Shown: in pieces, positions 26,434-34,386 of the stretch
How the letters are laid out: each line of letters opens with the position of its first letter
Numbering within the stretch: position 1 is the stretch's first letter
Assembly: GCA_020832555.1 (NCBI GenBank)
Contig: JAFIEM010000002.1
Span: forward strand, 1-64,000
Length of the DNA: 64,000 nucleotides
Direction: 5' to 3'
Origin: Natronohydrobacter sp.
Lineage (GTDB): Bacteria > Pseudomonadota > Alphaproteobacteria > Rhodobacterales > Rhodobacteraceae
The notes under the pieces: generated by a model
Told to the model about the DNA's origin: nothing
The model's database searches: none
Seen by the model: only the letters and a program-made list of their open reading frames with translations
Position numbers and translations under genes: made by a program

Positions 26434-26793
26434 TCAGGCAGCTTGCCCCAGAGCGCGCGCCAGATCGAACAGACGTTTGCGCTGGCCTTCGGGGATCGCA
26501 TAATAGGTGCGCAGCAATTCCAGCGTTTCCTTGCGATTCAGCATGTCGTCATCACCAGCAGATGCGGACTCTTCCTGTTGCAAGCCGTCAAAGAAGTAAC
26601 TTGGCATGACATCAAGCGCTTGCGAAATGTCCCACAGGCGAGAAGCAGAGACGCGATTCGCGCCTGTCTCGTATTTCTGAATTTGTTGGAACTTGATCCC
26701 TACTGCGTCTGCAAGCTGTTGTTGCGTCATACCCACCAGCCATCTGCGATGACGGATTTTCTGACCAACATGTACATCTACCATATGGCTCAC
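26434..26793 (-). CDS. XRE-family helix-turn-helix transcriptional regulator
   Basis: A 119-residue regulator. The helix-turn-helix (about 8-62) reads GQKIRHRRWLVGMTQQQLADAVGIKFQQIQKYETGANRVSASRLWDI, a form common in Rhodobacterales and rhizobia. The C-terminal half is a short helical extension (ETLELLRTYYAIPEGQRKRLFDLARAL). The GTG at 26793 (VSHMVDVHVG) is favoured by AGGG at good spacing; ATG 26784 is the alternative. Its upstream region, shared with the divergent oxidoreductase gene, carries two TTTGCAAA palindromes that could be its operator (inference). Confidence 0.88.
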   Translation of the reverse strand: MSHMVDVHVGQKIRHRRWLVGMTQQQLADAVGIKFQQIQKYETGANRVSASRLWDISQALDVMPSYFFDGLQQEESASAGDDDMLNRKETLELLRTYYAIPEGQRKRLFDLARALGQAA

Positions 26794-26986
26794 AATGCTA
26801 CCCTGTCTTTTTTGCCGGCGATACTGTCGGCGGGGAATTATAATCAGAACAAGCCGCACCAGAAAAACTGAGGCAACACAGCACGCAGAAAAATGCAGAC
26901 GCCACGAAACGGCTTCCGGTCAGATGTAGTGAAAACACGTCACAATGCACGAGAAATAGACTTATGCCTCCGATACTCAGGTCACT

Positions 26987-27013
26987 TTTGCAAATTGCAT
27001 TGCATTTTGCAAA
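26987..27013. promoter_or_regulatory. Pair of TTTGCAAA palindromes, candidate operator
   Basis: TTTGCAAA occurs at 26987-26994 and again at 27006-27013, 19 bases centre to centre (almost two helix turns), with TGCATTGCAT between them. The stretch is unusually AT-rich for this genome and lies in the divergent gap between the XRE regulator and the oxidoreductase. Binding is not shown. Confidence 0.45.
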
Positions 27014-27096
27014 CAACCTCTGGCTGAATTTCGCAGCTCGCAATCGCCCGCGTCGCGACCGGCTTGCACTCGAACCCGCATCACGGCACCTTCGGG

Positions 27097-27111
27097 TCGT
27101 GATCACGAAGG
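27097..27111 (+). promoter_or_regulatory. 12-bp palindrome overlapping the Shine-Dalgarno of the oxidoreductase gene
   Basis: TCGTGATCACGA (27097-27108) is a perfect palindrome, and CGAAGG (27106-27111) can also pair with CCTTCG (27089-27094). Both overlap the AAGGA ribosome site of the ATG at 27119, so either a repressor or an RNA hairpin could limit translation. Confidence 0.4.
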
Positions 27112-27118
27112 ACTCAAC

Positions 27119-28084
27119 ATGCGCGCCCTCATTCTGCAGGAAATCGATTCTCCTCCACGGATTTCAGAAATCGCCGCCCCCCGGCCCGGACCCGGAGAGG
27201 TTCTCATCTCCGTGGCGGCCTGCGGACTGAATTTTGCCGATCTGCTGATGCAGCGCGGCCAGTATCAGGAGCGCCCGCCCCTGCCCTTCGTCATGGGCAT
27301 GGAGATTTCCGGCACGGTCATCGCCTGCGGCGACGGTGTGACCGGGCTTCACAAAGGTCAGCGCGTGGCAGCCTTTGCGGGACAGGGCGGACTGGCCGAG
27401 CAGGCACTCTGCCCGGCCAATCGTTGCGTGCCCCTTCCCGACAGCATGTCCTTCGTGGATGCTGCGGGGTTTCTGGTCGCCTATGGCACCTCGCATCTGG
27501 CCCTGGATCACCGTGCGCATCTGCAACCGGGCGAAACGCTGCTGGTGCTGGGGGCCGCAGGCGGGGTCGGGCTGACAGCGGTCGAGATTGGTGTGGCGAT
27601 GGGCGCGCGCGTGATCGCGGTTGCGCGCGGGGCCGACAAACTGGCCATCGCCCGCGAGAAAGGCGCAGCCATCTGCCTGGACAGCGAGGGGATCGACCTG
27701 CGTGCGGAACTCAAGGCCCTTGGCGGGGTCGATGTGGTCTATGATGCCATTGGCGAACCGCTCGCCACCCCTGCCCTGCGCGCGCTGCGTCCCGAGGGGC
27801 GATTCCTCGCCATCGGTTTCGCGGGCGGAACCGTGCCGCAATTTCCGGCCAATATCCTGCTTGTGAAAAACCTGACCGTGATCGGGCTCTACTGGGGTGG
27901 CTATCTGAAATTCGCGCCGGATGCGCTGACGGGTTCCCTGGCGCGGCTGATGGACTGGTATGCGGCGGGCAAGATTGTGCCCCATGTCAGCCATGTCCTG
28001 CCACTGGATCAGGTTCTGGACGGATTCGCCCTGCTCAGGGACCGAAAATCGACCGGCAAAGTGGTGATTGACCTGACCGCATGA
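27119..28084 (+). CDS. NADPH:quinone oxidoreductase-like MDR protein
   Basis: A 321-residue zinc-free medium-chain dehydrogenase/reductase. The N-terminal GroES-like part has CGLNFADLLMQRGQYQ; the Rossmann nucleotide site is LGAAGGVGLTAVEIG at about 143-157; the C-terminus has the GLYWGGYLKF and HVLPLDQVLDGFALLRDRKSTGKVVI segments usual in this family. No catalytic zinc ligands are seen. It would reduce quinones or enones with NADPH; an enoyl- or acryloyl-CoA reductase role is possible for relatives. It is divergent from the XRE regulator gene. Confidence 0.88.
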   Translation: MRALILQEIDSPPRISEIAAPRPGPGEVLISVAACGLNFADLLMQRGQYQERPPLPFVMGMEISGTVIACGDGVTGLHKGQRVAAFAGQGGLAEQALCPANRCVPLPDSMSFVDAAGFLVAYGTSHLALDHRAHLQPGETLLVLGAAGGVGLTAVEIGVAMGARVIAVARGADKLAIAREKGAAICLDSEGIDLRAELKALGGVDVVYDAIGEPLATPALRALRPEGRFLAIGFAGGTVPQFPANILLVKNLTVIGLYWGGYLKFAPDALTGSLARLMDWYAAGKIVPHVSHVLPLDQVLDGFALLRDRKSTGKVVIDLTA

Positions 28085-28146
28085 TCAATCAGGCCGCAGC
28101 TTCGTAACCACGCGATCAATTCCTGTCCAATTGACTCCGGAAATCC

Positions 28147-28175
28147 TTGAAACTCGGGTCAAGCTTGACGATATT
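28147..28175 (+). promoter_or_regulatory. Candidate promoter of the BI-1 gene
   Basis: TTGAAA (28147-28152), a 17-base spacer and GATATT (28170-28175) lie 55 bases before the BI-1 start codon. The match to a housekeeping-type promoter is good but not tested. Confidence 0.42.
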
Positions 28176-28230
28176 AGCCGCAAGTCCCTGCGCACCCGCG
28201 CAGTCTGACAAATTTTTCACGGAGGTACAC

Positions 28231-29016
28231 ATGGCAGATTACAACACCATGCGGGCACAGACGATCAGCACGACCCGCGCCGCAGAAATCGACGCAGGGC
28301 TGCGCGCCCATATGAACAAGGTCTATGGCACCATGTCCGTCGGCATGCTGATCACGGCTGCGGCGGCATGGGCGATTTCGGGTCTGACCACCACGACCGA
28401 CGCCAGCATGGCTGTCGCGCAACTGGGCAACGGCACGATGCTGAACCAGTTTGGCGCGACGATCTATCTCTCGCCGCTGCGCTGGGTCATCATGTTCGCG
28501 CCTCTCGCCTTCATCCTGTTCGGCTGGGGCGCGCTGATGCGCCGTGCATCGGCCGCAGGTGTGCAACTGGGCTTCTTCGTCTTCGCGGCTGCCATCGGCC
28601 TGTCGCTCAGCTCGATCTTCCTTGTCTTCACAAGCTACTCGATCGTGCAGACCTTCCTTGTGACCGCCATCGCCTTCGCGGGTCTCAGCCTCTATGGCTA
28701 CACCACGAAGAAGGATCTTTCGGGCATGGGCACCTTCCTGATCATGGGTGTGATCGGTCTGATCGTGGCGATGATCATCAACATCTTCCTGCAGTCCCCT
28801 GCAATGATGTTCGCGATCTCTGCCATCGGTATCCTGATCTTCGCCGGTCTGACGGCGTTCTACACCCAGACGATCAAATCGGAATATGTGGCCCATGCTG
28901 CCGCTGGCGATCAGGAATGGCTGGACAAGGCCGCTGTGGACGGGGCGCTGTCGCTGTATATCAGCTTCCTGAACATGTTCCAGTTCCTGCTGATGTTCAT
29001 GGGCCAGCAAGAATAA
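28231..29016 (+). CDS. Bax inhibitor-1 / YccA family membrane protein
   Basis: A 261-residue integral protein with seven helices. The N-terminal tail MADYNTMRAQTISTTR is soluble; then RAHMNKVYGTMSVGMLITAAAAW begins the first helix; the C-terminal helices contain the family's Asp-containing segment and end NMFQFLLMFMGQQE. GGAGG directly precedes the ATG at 28231. The family forms pH-sensitive calcium leak channels in studied members; the bacterial role is open. A strong terminator follows. Confidence 0.93.
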   Translation: MADYNTMRAQTISTTRAAEIDAGLRAHMNKVYGTMSVGMLITAAAAWAISGLTTTTDASMAVAQLGNGTMLNQFGATIYLSPLRWVIMFAPLAFILFGWGALMRRASAAGVQLGFFVFAAAIGLSLSSIFLVFTSYSIVQTFLVTAIAFAGLSLYGYTTKKDLSGMGTFLIMGVIGLIVAMIINIFLQSPAMMFAISAIGILIFAGLTAFYTQTIKSEYVAHAAAGDQEWLDKAAVDGALSLYISFLNMFQFLLMFMGQQE

Positions 29017-29041
29017 GCTCGCTCCAGACGCAATCTGACAA

Positions 29042-29067
29042 GGGCGCATCTCAAGATGCGCCCTTTT
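29042..29067 (+). terminator. Intrinsic terminator after the BI-1 gene
   Basis: GGGCGCATCT (29042-29051) pairs with AGATGCGCCC (29054-29063) over a two-base gap and is followed by TTTTGCGTTTT. It lies 26 bases after the BI-1 stop. Confidence 0.85.
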
Positions 29068-29097
29068 GCGTTTTCGAGCGCCTGCCATCGGGCGCCT

Positions 29098-29125
29098 GTA
29101 GGGTGCGTGCTCCCGCACGCACCTT
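29098..29125. repeat. Dispersed palindromic repeat, copy 3
   Basis: GTAGGGTGCGTGC - TCCC - GCACGCACCTT; nine perfect stem base pairs (29102-29110, 29115-29123). It lies between the BI-1 terminator and proS, both rightward, and is the only one of the four copies not between converging genes. Confidence 0.85.
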
Positions 29126-29207
29126 CCCCCGCGCGCGCGACCTTGCCCCTGCGCGCATCCTCGCATAAACCCAAGCCCAACTTGCCCCTTCATGCAAAGG
29201 CTGATCC

Positions 29208-30548
29208 ATGCGCCTGACCCGCTACTTCCTGCCCGTCCTGAAAGAAACCCCGTCCGAGGCCCAGATCGTCAGCCACCGCATGATGCTGCGTGCGGGCATG
29301 ATCAAGCAGGCAAGCGCGGGCATCTATTCCTGGCTGCCCTTAGGCTACAAGGTTCTGAAACGCATCGAACAGATCGTGCATGAGGAACAGATCCGCGCAG
29401 GCCATATTCCGATGCTCATGCCCACGCTGCAATCAGCGGATCTCTGGCGCGAAAGCGGGCGCTATGATGATTACGGTCAGGAAATGCTGCGCATCAAGGA
29501 CCGCCATGACCGCGACATGCTCTATGGTCCGACCAATGAAGAGCTGATCACCGATATCTTCCGGTCCCATGTCAGCAGCTACAAGGATCTGCCGCTGACG
29601 CTCTATCATATCCAGTGGAAATTCCGCGACGAGATCCGTCCCCGTTTCGGCGTCATGCGCGGCCGCGAATTCCTGATGAAGGATGGCTATAATTTCGACA
29701 TCGACAAGGACGCGGCGCTGCACGCCTATAACCGCCATCTGGTCAGCTATCTGCGCAGCTATGAACGCATGGGTCTGCAAGCGATCCCGATGCGCGCCGA
29801 TGGTGGCCCGATTGGCGGCGATTATACGCATGAATTCCTGGTGCTGGCCGAAACCGGCGAGTCGGAAGTGTTCTATGACAGCGAAATCACCGATCTGAAA
29901 TTCGGGGATCGCGCGGTCGATTATGACAGCGTGCCCGAATGTCAGGCGGTGCTGGAGGAATTCACCTCGCGCTATGCCCGCACCGATGAAACCCATGACG
30001 AGGCCACCTTCCACGCACAGGTGCCCGAAGCCCGGCGCCGCACGGCGCGCGGCATCGAGGTTGGCCAGATCTTCTATTTCGGCACAAAGTATTCCGAGGC
30101 GATGGGGGCCAATGTCGTGGGCCCTGACGGCAGCCGCTCCCCGGTGCATATGGGCAGCCACGGCATCGGCGTCTCGCGCCTGCTGGGTGCGATCATCGAA
30201 GCCAGCCATGACGACCGCGGCATCATCTGGCCCGAAGGTGTCACCCCCTTCCATTGTGGGATCGTGAACCTCAAGCAGGGCGACGCGGCGGCGGATGCGG
30301 CCTGCGAGGGGCTTTACAAGGCGCTGACCGCCAAGGGGCTGGAGCCGCTCTATGATGACCGCGCCGAACGCGCAGGCGCGAAATTCGCGACCATGGATCT
30401 GATCGGCCTGCCCTGGCGCATCACGGTCGGCCCGCGCGGGCTGGAAAAGGGCGTGGTCGAACTGACCAGCCGCCGCACAGGCGAAAGCGAAGAGATGTCG
30501 CCCGAGGCCGCCGTGGACCGGATTGCGCAGATTTACGCCGGTCACTGA
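29208..30548 (+). CDS. proS: Prolyl-tRNA synthetase, short form without editing insertion
   Basis: A 446-residue class II synthetase that charges tRNA-Pro. Motif 1 is in the [21 protein letters not shown] region, motif 2 in [29 protein letters not shown], motif 3 in [17 protein letters not shown], and the anticodon-binding domain is C-terminal. Typical bacterial ProRS (about 570 residues) carries an INS editing domain between motifs 2 and 3; here that segment is short, as in other alphaproteobacteria, so clearing of Ala-tRNA-Pro should depend on a separate trans-editing protein, which I do not see in this window. Confidence 0.96.
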   Translation: MRLTRYFLPVLKETPSEAQIVSHRMMLRAGMIKQASAGIYSWLPLGYKVLKRIEQIVHEEQIRAGHIPMLMPTLQSADLWRESGRYDDYGQEMLRIKDRHDRDMLYGPTNEELITDIFRSHVSSYKDLPLTLYHIQWKFRDEIRPRFGVMRGREFLMKDGYNFDIDKDAALHAYNRHLVSYLRSYERMGLQAIPMRADGGPIGGDYTHEFLVLAETGESEVFYDSEITDLKFGDRAVDYDSVPECQAVLEEFTSRYARTDETHDEATFHAQVPEARRRTARGIEVGQIFYFGTKYSEAMGANVVGPDGSRSPVHMGSHGIGVSRLLGAIIEASHDDRGIIWPEGVTPFHCGIVNLKQGDAAADAACEGLYKALTAKGLEPLYDDRAERAGAKFATMDLIGLPWRITVGPRGLEKGVVELTSRRTGESEEMSPEAAVDRIAQIYAGH

Positions 30549-30611
30549 CAGCCCGCTTGACGCAGCCCCGCAAGCTGCGACATCCTGCCGCATCAGCCGC
30601 AGGAGGGTGTC

Positions 30612-31760
30612 ATGGCGCGCAAGGTGCTGATCGGGACGACCAAAGGGGCCTTCGTGCTGCGCCAGCAGCCGGATGGCAGCTTCACCGTCAGTGGACCGCA
30701 TTGCGATGGCTGGCCCATCAACCATGTGATCGGCCAGCCCGGCACCGGCAAACTCTGGGCCGGTGGTGGCGGCGAATGGTTCGGTGCGGGCGTGTGGCAC
30801 TCCAGCGACGGGGGTGAGACATGGACGCTCACCCGCCTGTCTCCGGGGCAGATGGATGACTGGGCAGAACAGGATTCCGAATTCGCCGCGATGATCGGCT
30901 GGCAGAAAACCGACCTGCCCTTCGGCAAAGAGATGTCGCAGATCTGGTCGCTGCACCCGTCGGAGGACCGCCTCTATGCGGGCACAAAACCGGCGGATCT
31001 GCTGGAAAGCCGCGATGATGGCGCCAGCTTCTCACGGGTGGAAGGACTTTGCGCGCATCCGTCACGCCCCGACTGGCAACCGGGCGCAGCCGGGCTGATC
31101 CTGCATTCCATCGTCTCGGAACCTGCCAGTCCCGGCAAGCTTTGGGTCGGCATTTCCGCCGCTGGTGTTTTTGCCACAGAAGATGGCGGCGCAAGCTGGG
31201 AACGGCGCAACCGGCTGTCAAACGCGAGAGCCTGCGCGCATCACCACCACCCTGCCGCGCCTTCGGGGGGTGAGATCGGTCATTGCGTGCACAGTCTTGC
31301 CCGCGCCCCTTCGGGGGCGGGCGATCTGCTCTATCAGCAGAACCATCACGGGGTCTGGCGCAGTCCCGACGGGGGCCGTTCATGGGAGGATGTGACCGAG
31401 GGCCTGCCCTCGACATTCGGCTTTCCCATCGTGGTCCATCCGCATGACCCGCAGAAACTCTGGGTCTTTCCGCTGAATGGCGACATGGAGGGGCGCTTTC
31501 CCCCGGACGCACAGGCCGCTGTCTGGCATTCCGACAATGGTGGCAAAACATGGCAGGCACAGCGCAACGGCCTGCCGCAGAAATTCTGTTTCTTCACCGT
31601 GCTGCGACAGGCCATGGCCAGCGATGAGGGGGTAAACCCGGCCGTCTATTTCGGCACGAATAGCGGATCGGTCTTTGGCAGTTTCGACGAGGGCGCAAGC
31701 TGGGTCGAGATCGCCCGCCACCTGCCCACGATCCAGAGTGTCGAGGCGATTAGCGATTGA
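30612..31760 (+). CDS. BNR/Asp-box repeat protein (sialidase-like beta-propeller)
   Basis: A 382-residue protein, probably a cytoplasmic beta-propeller. Asp-box-like turns recur: SSDGGETW, SRDDGASF, TEDGGASW, SPDGGRSW, SDNGGKTW and SFDEGASW. A histidine-rich loop (ACAHHHHPAAP, then GHCVHSL) lies in the middle. No signal peptide is seen. The fold is common to exo-sialidases, photosystem assembly factors and unrelated proteins, so no catalytic activity can be claimed. GGAGGGTGTC precedes the ATG. It follows proS by 64 bases. Confidence 0.83.
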   Translation: MARKVLIGTTKGAFVLRQQPDGSFTVSGPHCDGWPINHVIGQPGTGKLWAGGGGEWFGAGVWHSSDGGETWTLTRLSPGQMDDWAEQDSEFAAMIGWQKTDLPFGKEMSQIWSLHPSEDRLYAGTKPADLLESRDDGASFSRVEGLCAHPSRPDWQPGAAGLILHSIVSEPASPGKLWVGISAAGVFATEDGGASWERRNRLSNARACAHHHHPAAPSGGEIGHCVHSLARAPSGAGDLLYQQNHHGVWRSPDGGRSWEDVTEGLPSTFGFPIVVHPHDPQKLWVFPLNGDMEGRFPPDAQAAVWHSDNGGKTWQAQRNGLPQKFCFFTVLRQAMASDEGVNPAVYFGTNSGSVFGSFDEGASWVEIARHLPTIQSVEAISD

Positions 31761-31814
31761 CCCTGCCGGTCATGAGGTTAGCTGAACGCTATCGCTGACG
31801 AAAGGCCCTGCTTC

Positions 31815-32381
31815 ATGACCCTGACCGACCTCGCCCGCCGCGAGAAACTGCCCGATGCGCTGCGCGTGCTGCTCGAACACTACCCGCGCGCGCTTTGGGA
31901 AAGCCACCGGAATTTCGACGGGCTGACCCGATTCTGGCTGGAGCGACACCTGATGTTCCGCCGCGCACTGGCGCAATGGCAGGACGACACGCGTGGTTTT
32001 CTGGACAAGAGGCGCGACGCCCGCGCACATGGGCAGATGACCGCACGGATCGGCGGCTTTCTGATCAATGAACTGCACGGCCATCACCAGATCGAGGATG
32101 CGCATTATTTCCCGACTCTCGCAGCGGCAGAAAAGCGCCTTGCACATGGGTTTGATCTGCTCGACGCGGATCACCACGCGCTCGACAGCCAGCTTGCAGC
32201 GCTGACGGACGCGGCCAACACCCATCTGCGCGCGCTGCAGGATGGCAATGCGGATACAAAATCAAGCGCAGGCGCGATGTTGAAACGGCTGGACGGGTTC
32301 GAGCGTTTTCTCGACCGCCATCTGGTCGATGAAGAAGAACTGGTCGTGCCCGTTATCCTGCATCACGCACTCCGCTTCTGA
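31815..32381 (+). CDS. Hemerythrin HHE domain protein
   Basis: A 188-residue four-helix protein. Probable iron ligands are seen in ESHRNFDGL, NELHGHHQIEDAHYFPTL, DADHHALD and DRHLVDEEELVVP, in hemerythrin order. Such proteins bind a di-iron centre that reacts with oxygen or NO; a sensing or repair role is possible. It lies 55 bases after the BNR protein gene and ends 8 bases before palindromic repeat copy 4. Confidence 0.88.
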   Translation: MTLTDLARREKLPDALRVLLEHYPRALWESHRNFDGLTRFWLERHLMFRRALAQWQDDTRGFLDKRRDARAHGQMTARIGGFLINELHGHHQIEDAHYFPTLAAAEKRLAHGFDLLDADHHALDSQLAALTDAANTHLRALQDGNADTKSSAGAMLKRLDGFERFLDRHLVDEEELVVPVILHHALRF

Positions 32382-32388
32382 CCCGCGC

Positions 32389-32415
32389 GTAGGGTGCGTG
32401 CTCAGCACGCACCTT
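32389..32415. repeat. Dispersed palindromic repeat, copy 4
   Basis: GTAGGGTGCGTGCT - C - AGCACGCACCTT; 10-bp perfect arms (32393-32402, 32404-32413). It lies between the converging hemerythrin and ChaC genes, and its last bases form the ChaC TAA stop (32414-32416, reverse strand). Confidence 0.85.
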
Positions 32416-32962
32416 ACCTCACCCCCGCGCGCAGCGCCCGCACGCGCGCCGCCAGCCAGTCCAGATCCGGGTCGCACAACCCCAGCTCTGCCAGATGCGC
32501 CGCCGTGTTGAACAGATAGGCGCAATTCGGCCCCCGCCCGCCCGCGGCCCGCGCAATGATCTGCGCCTGTTCTTCCAGCGTGAGCCCTGCGCAATACTGA
32601 TCATGCTCCGGATCAATCACATAAGTCACAGCCTCGACCGCGCGCCCGTCCTGCAAGGTCACAGGCGCGTGCCGTTCCAGATAGGCCGCCGAAATCAACT
32701 CGCGCGCCCGCAGATATTCCAGACTTTCCTCTGCGATCCGCGCAGGTATCTCGAAGGCCACGCCCTCGCAGCCGCCCGGCCCCTCATCCAGCGCCAGCAC
32801 CAGTCCCGGACTGTCCACCGTGCCGCGATGATGGATCGAACGCATGCAGAAGCTGCGATGATAGCCCTCCAGCCGCGCGATCTGGCGGCTTTGATAGGCA
32901 AAGCCCGGCTCCCAGATCAGAGAGCCATAGCCGAATATCCAAAGCGAGTCCTGCGCGCGCAT
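32414..32962 (-). CDS. chaC: Gamma-glutamylcyclotransferase, ChaC-like
   Basis: A 182-residue GGCT-fold protein. The substrate loop IFGYGSLIWEPGF at residues 9-21 is the ChaC signature, and the catalytic glutamate is probably in ELISAAYLERHAP or the acidic helix nearby. ChaC proteins cleave glutathione to 5-oxoproline and Cys-Gly. The TAA stop is provided by palindromic repeat copy 4. It is divergent from the DUF2125 gene (68 bases). Confidence 0.9.
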   Translation of the reverse strand: MRAQDSLWIFGYGSLIWEPGFAYQSRQIARLEGYHRSFCMRSIHHRGTVDSPGLVLALDEGPGGCEGVAFEIPARIAEESLEYLRARELISAAYLERHAPVTLQDGRAVEAVTYVIDPEHDQYCAGLTLEEQAQIIARAAGGRGPNCAYLFNTAAHLAELGLCDPDLDWLAARVRALRAGVR

Positions 32963-33030
32963 GTGACTGGTCCTTTCCTGCGCCTTGGGTGTATTAGGCT
33001 TTGAAGGGCAAGAAAAGAGAGGCTCGGTCG

Positions 33031-33981
33031 ATGCGGTTGCTTTTGCTTATGATCCTGACAGCCGCGCTGCTTTTCGGCGGCTATTGGGTCTTTGCCGCGC
33101 AGATGATCGAGCGTCAGGGTTCCGCGATAATGAACAACAGCACGCAGCTTGACGGTCGCCTGCAGCCTGTCACTGGTTTCCCGCTGAATTTTCGCACGAC
33201 CATCGAAGCACCTGTCTGGCGCAGTCACGACGGGCTTTCGGGCTGGGCGGCATCCGAACTGGCGCTGGCCTCCGCCAGCCACCAGCCCAACCGGATCAGC
33301 GCGACCTTCCCCGCGTCGCAAACTCTCAGACTCGGCGGGATCGACATGGTGCTTGAGGCACGCGACATGCGGGGCGCTCTTGCACTGGGCGCAGATCAAT
33401 CTCTGCGCGCGGCAGATCTGCAGGTTGCGCGCTCAGACCTCGGTCCCGCTGCGCCTGTGACCGGCATGGGACGAACCGCGCTCGCGCTGCACCAGATCGA
33501 CGGGCCACGCTATGCCTTCGACGCACAGACACAGGATCTGCGCCTCACGCCGGAAACCCTTGCCCTTGTCAGTCCTGACGCCTCCTTGCCCGAGCATATG
33601 GACCATCTCACACTCAGGGCAGAGGCGGAATTTGCGCGACCACTGCCTGTGCAGATGCCCTGGCCCGAGTTGCAGGCGCTGGATGTGATCGACGCCCGGC
33701 TTGATTGGGGCGCGCTTCAGGCCTCCATGACCGGCAGGCTGACCCGCAATGCGACCGGGATGATGGACGGCCAGATCCAGCTTGTGCTACAGGACTGGCG
33801 CCCCTTCCATGCCCTTTTGATCGCGAACGGTATCCTGCCACCGGATGCCGCAATGCTTGCCGGGATGTTTCTTGCCGGGCAGGCAGCACCTGGGACGCAT
33901 GCCGTCACCTTGCCGCTGGACCTGCGCGATCAGGTGCTGTCGTTAGGCCCCTTTGCCCTCGCTCAACTGCCGCGGTTTTGA
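33031..33981 (+). CDS. DUF2125 family protein
   Basis: A 316-residue protein with an N-terminal anchor or signal (MRLLLLMILTAALLFGGYWVFAA) followed by a beta-rich periplasmic region. The pattern ITGFPLNF-like (VTGFPLNFRTTIEAPVW) and PDASLPEHMDHLTL blocks match DUF2125 of alphaproteobacteria; function unknown. AGAGAGG precedes the ATG at 33031; the reading from 33001 is not supported. Its last 39 bases overlap the 3' end of the opposing VanZ gene. Confidence 0.87.
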   Translation: MRLLLLMILTAALLFGGYWVFAAQMIERQGSAIMNNSTQLDGRLQPVTGFPLNFRTTIEAPVWRSHDGLSGWAASELALASASHQPNRISATFPASQTLRLGGIDMVLEARDMRGALALGADQSLRAADLQVARSDLGPAAPVTGMGRTALALHQIDGPRYAFDAQTQDLRLTPETLALVSPDASLPEHMDHLTLRAEAEFARPLPVQMPWPELQALDVIDARLDWGALQASMTGRLTRNATGMMDGQIQLVLQDWRPFHALLIANGILPPDAAMLAGMFLAGQAAPGTHAVTLPLDLRDQVLSLGPFALAQLPRF

Positions 33982-34329
33982 GACTCTGCGCGCGATTGCA
34001 TGCCCCAGCGGAACCGCCGCGAAAGCGCCTGCCACATCTGCCACGAAATCCCCCAATTCGCGCTCGCGCCCGACAAGCGGCTGGATCAGTTCGATCGCGC
34101 CCCCCAGAGCGCTGGCACCGAGGACGATCACGGCCCATGATCCGGGCCGTACCGCAACAGCCGGCAAGACGATCAGGAAGAACACCACGAAATGCACCAG
34201 CTTGTCGAAATGCGGAAAAGGGGGCGGTACATCAGGCCCTGCCGGGGCGAGCATCAGCGCCGTCCCGATTATGGCAAATCCAATCGCCAGCCCATACCCG
34301 ACGATCTCTGCGACCCGTAATCCCGTCAC
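33943..34329 (-). CDS. VanZ-like family membrane protein
   Basis: A 128-residue protein with four helices. Visible VanZ features are HFDKLVHFVVFFLIVLP and GAIELIQPLVGRERELGDFVADVAG. The start is uncertain: GTG 34329 gives this length; ATG 34371 would add 14 residues and has no ribosome site. The family name comes from teicoplanin resistance, but most members, including this, have unknown roles. It overlaps the DUF2125 gene tail-to-tail by 39 bases and follows rpoH in the same direction. Confidence 0.82.
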   Translation of the reverse strand: MTGLRVAEIVGYGLAIGFAIIGTALMLAPAGPDVPPPFPHFDKLVHFVVFFLIVLPAVAVRPGSWAVIVLGASALGGAIELIQPLVGRERELGDFVADVAGAFAAVPLGHAIARRVSKPRQLSEGKGA

Positions 34330-34386
34330 TCTTTGCGTCCCCGCTCTGGCGTCAGGCCCCGCAGGTCGCATGCATGGACGACAGGT

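Noticed and set aside
29433-30956. 507-residue open frame opposite proS and the BNR gene
   Set aside because: Antisense to two supported genes, low-complexity His/Gln/Arg protein.
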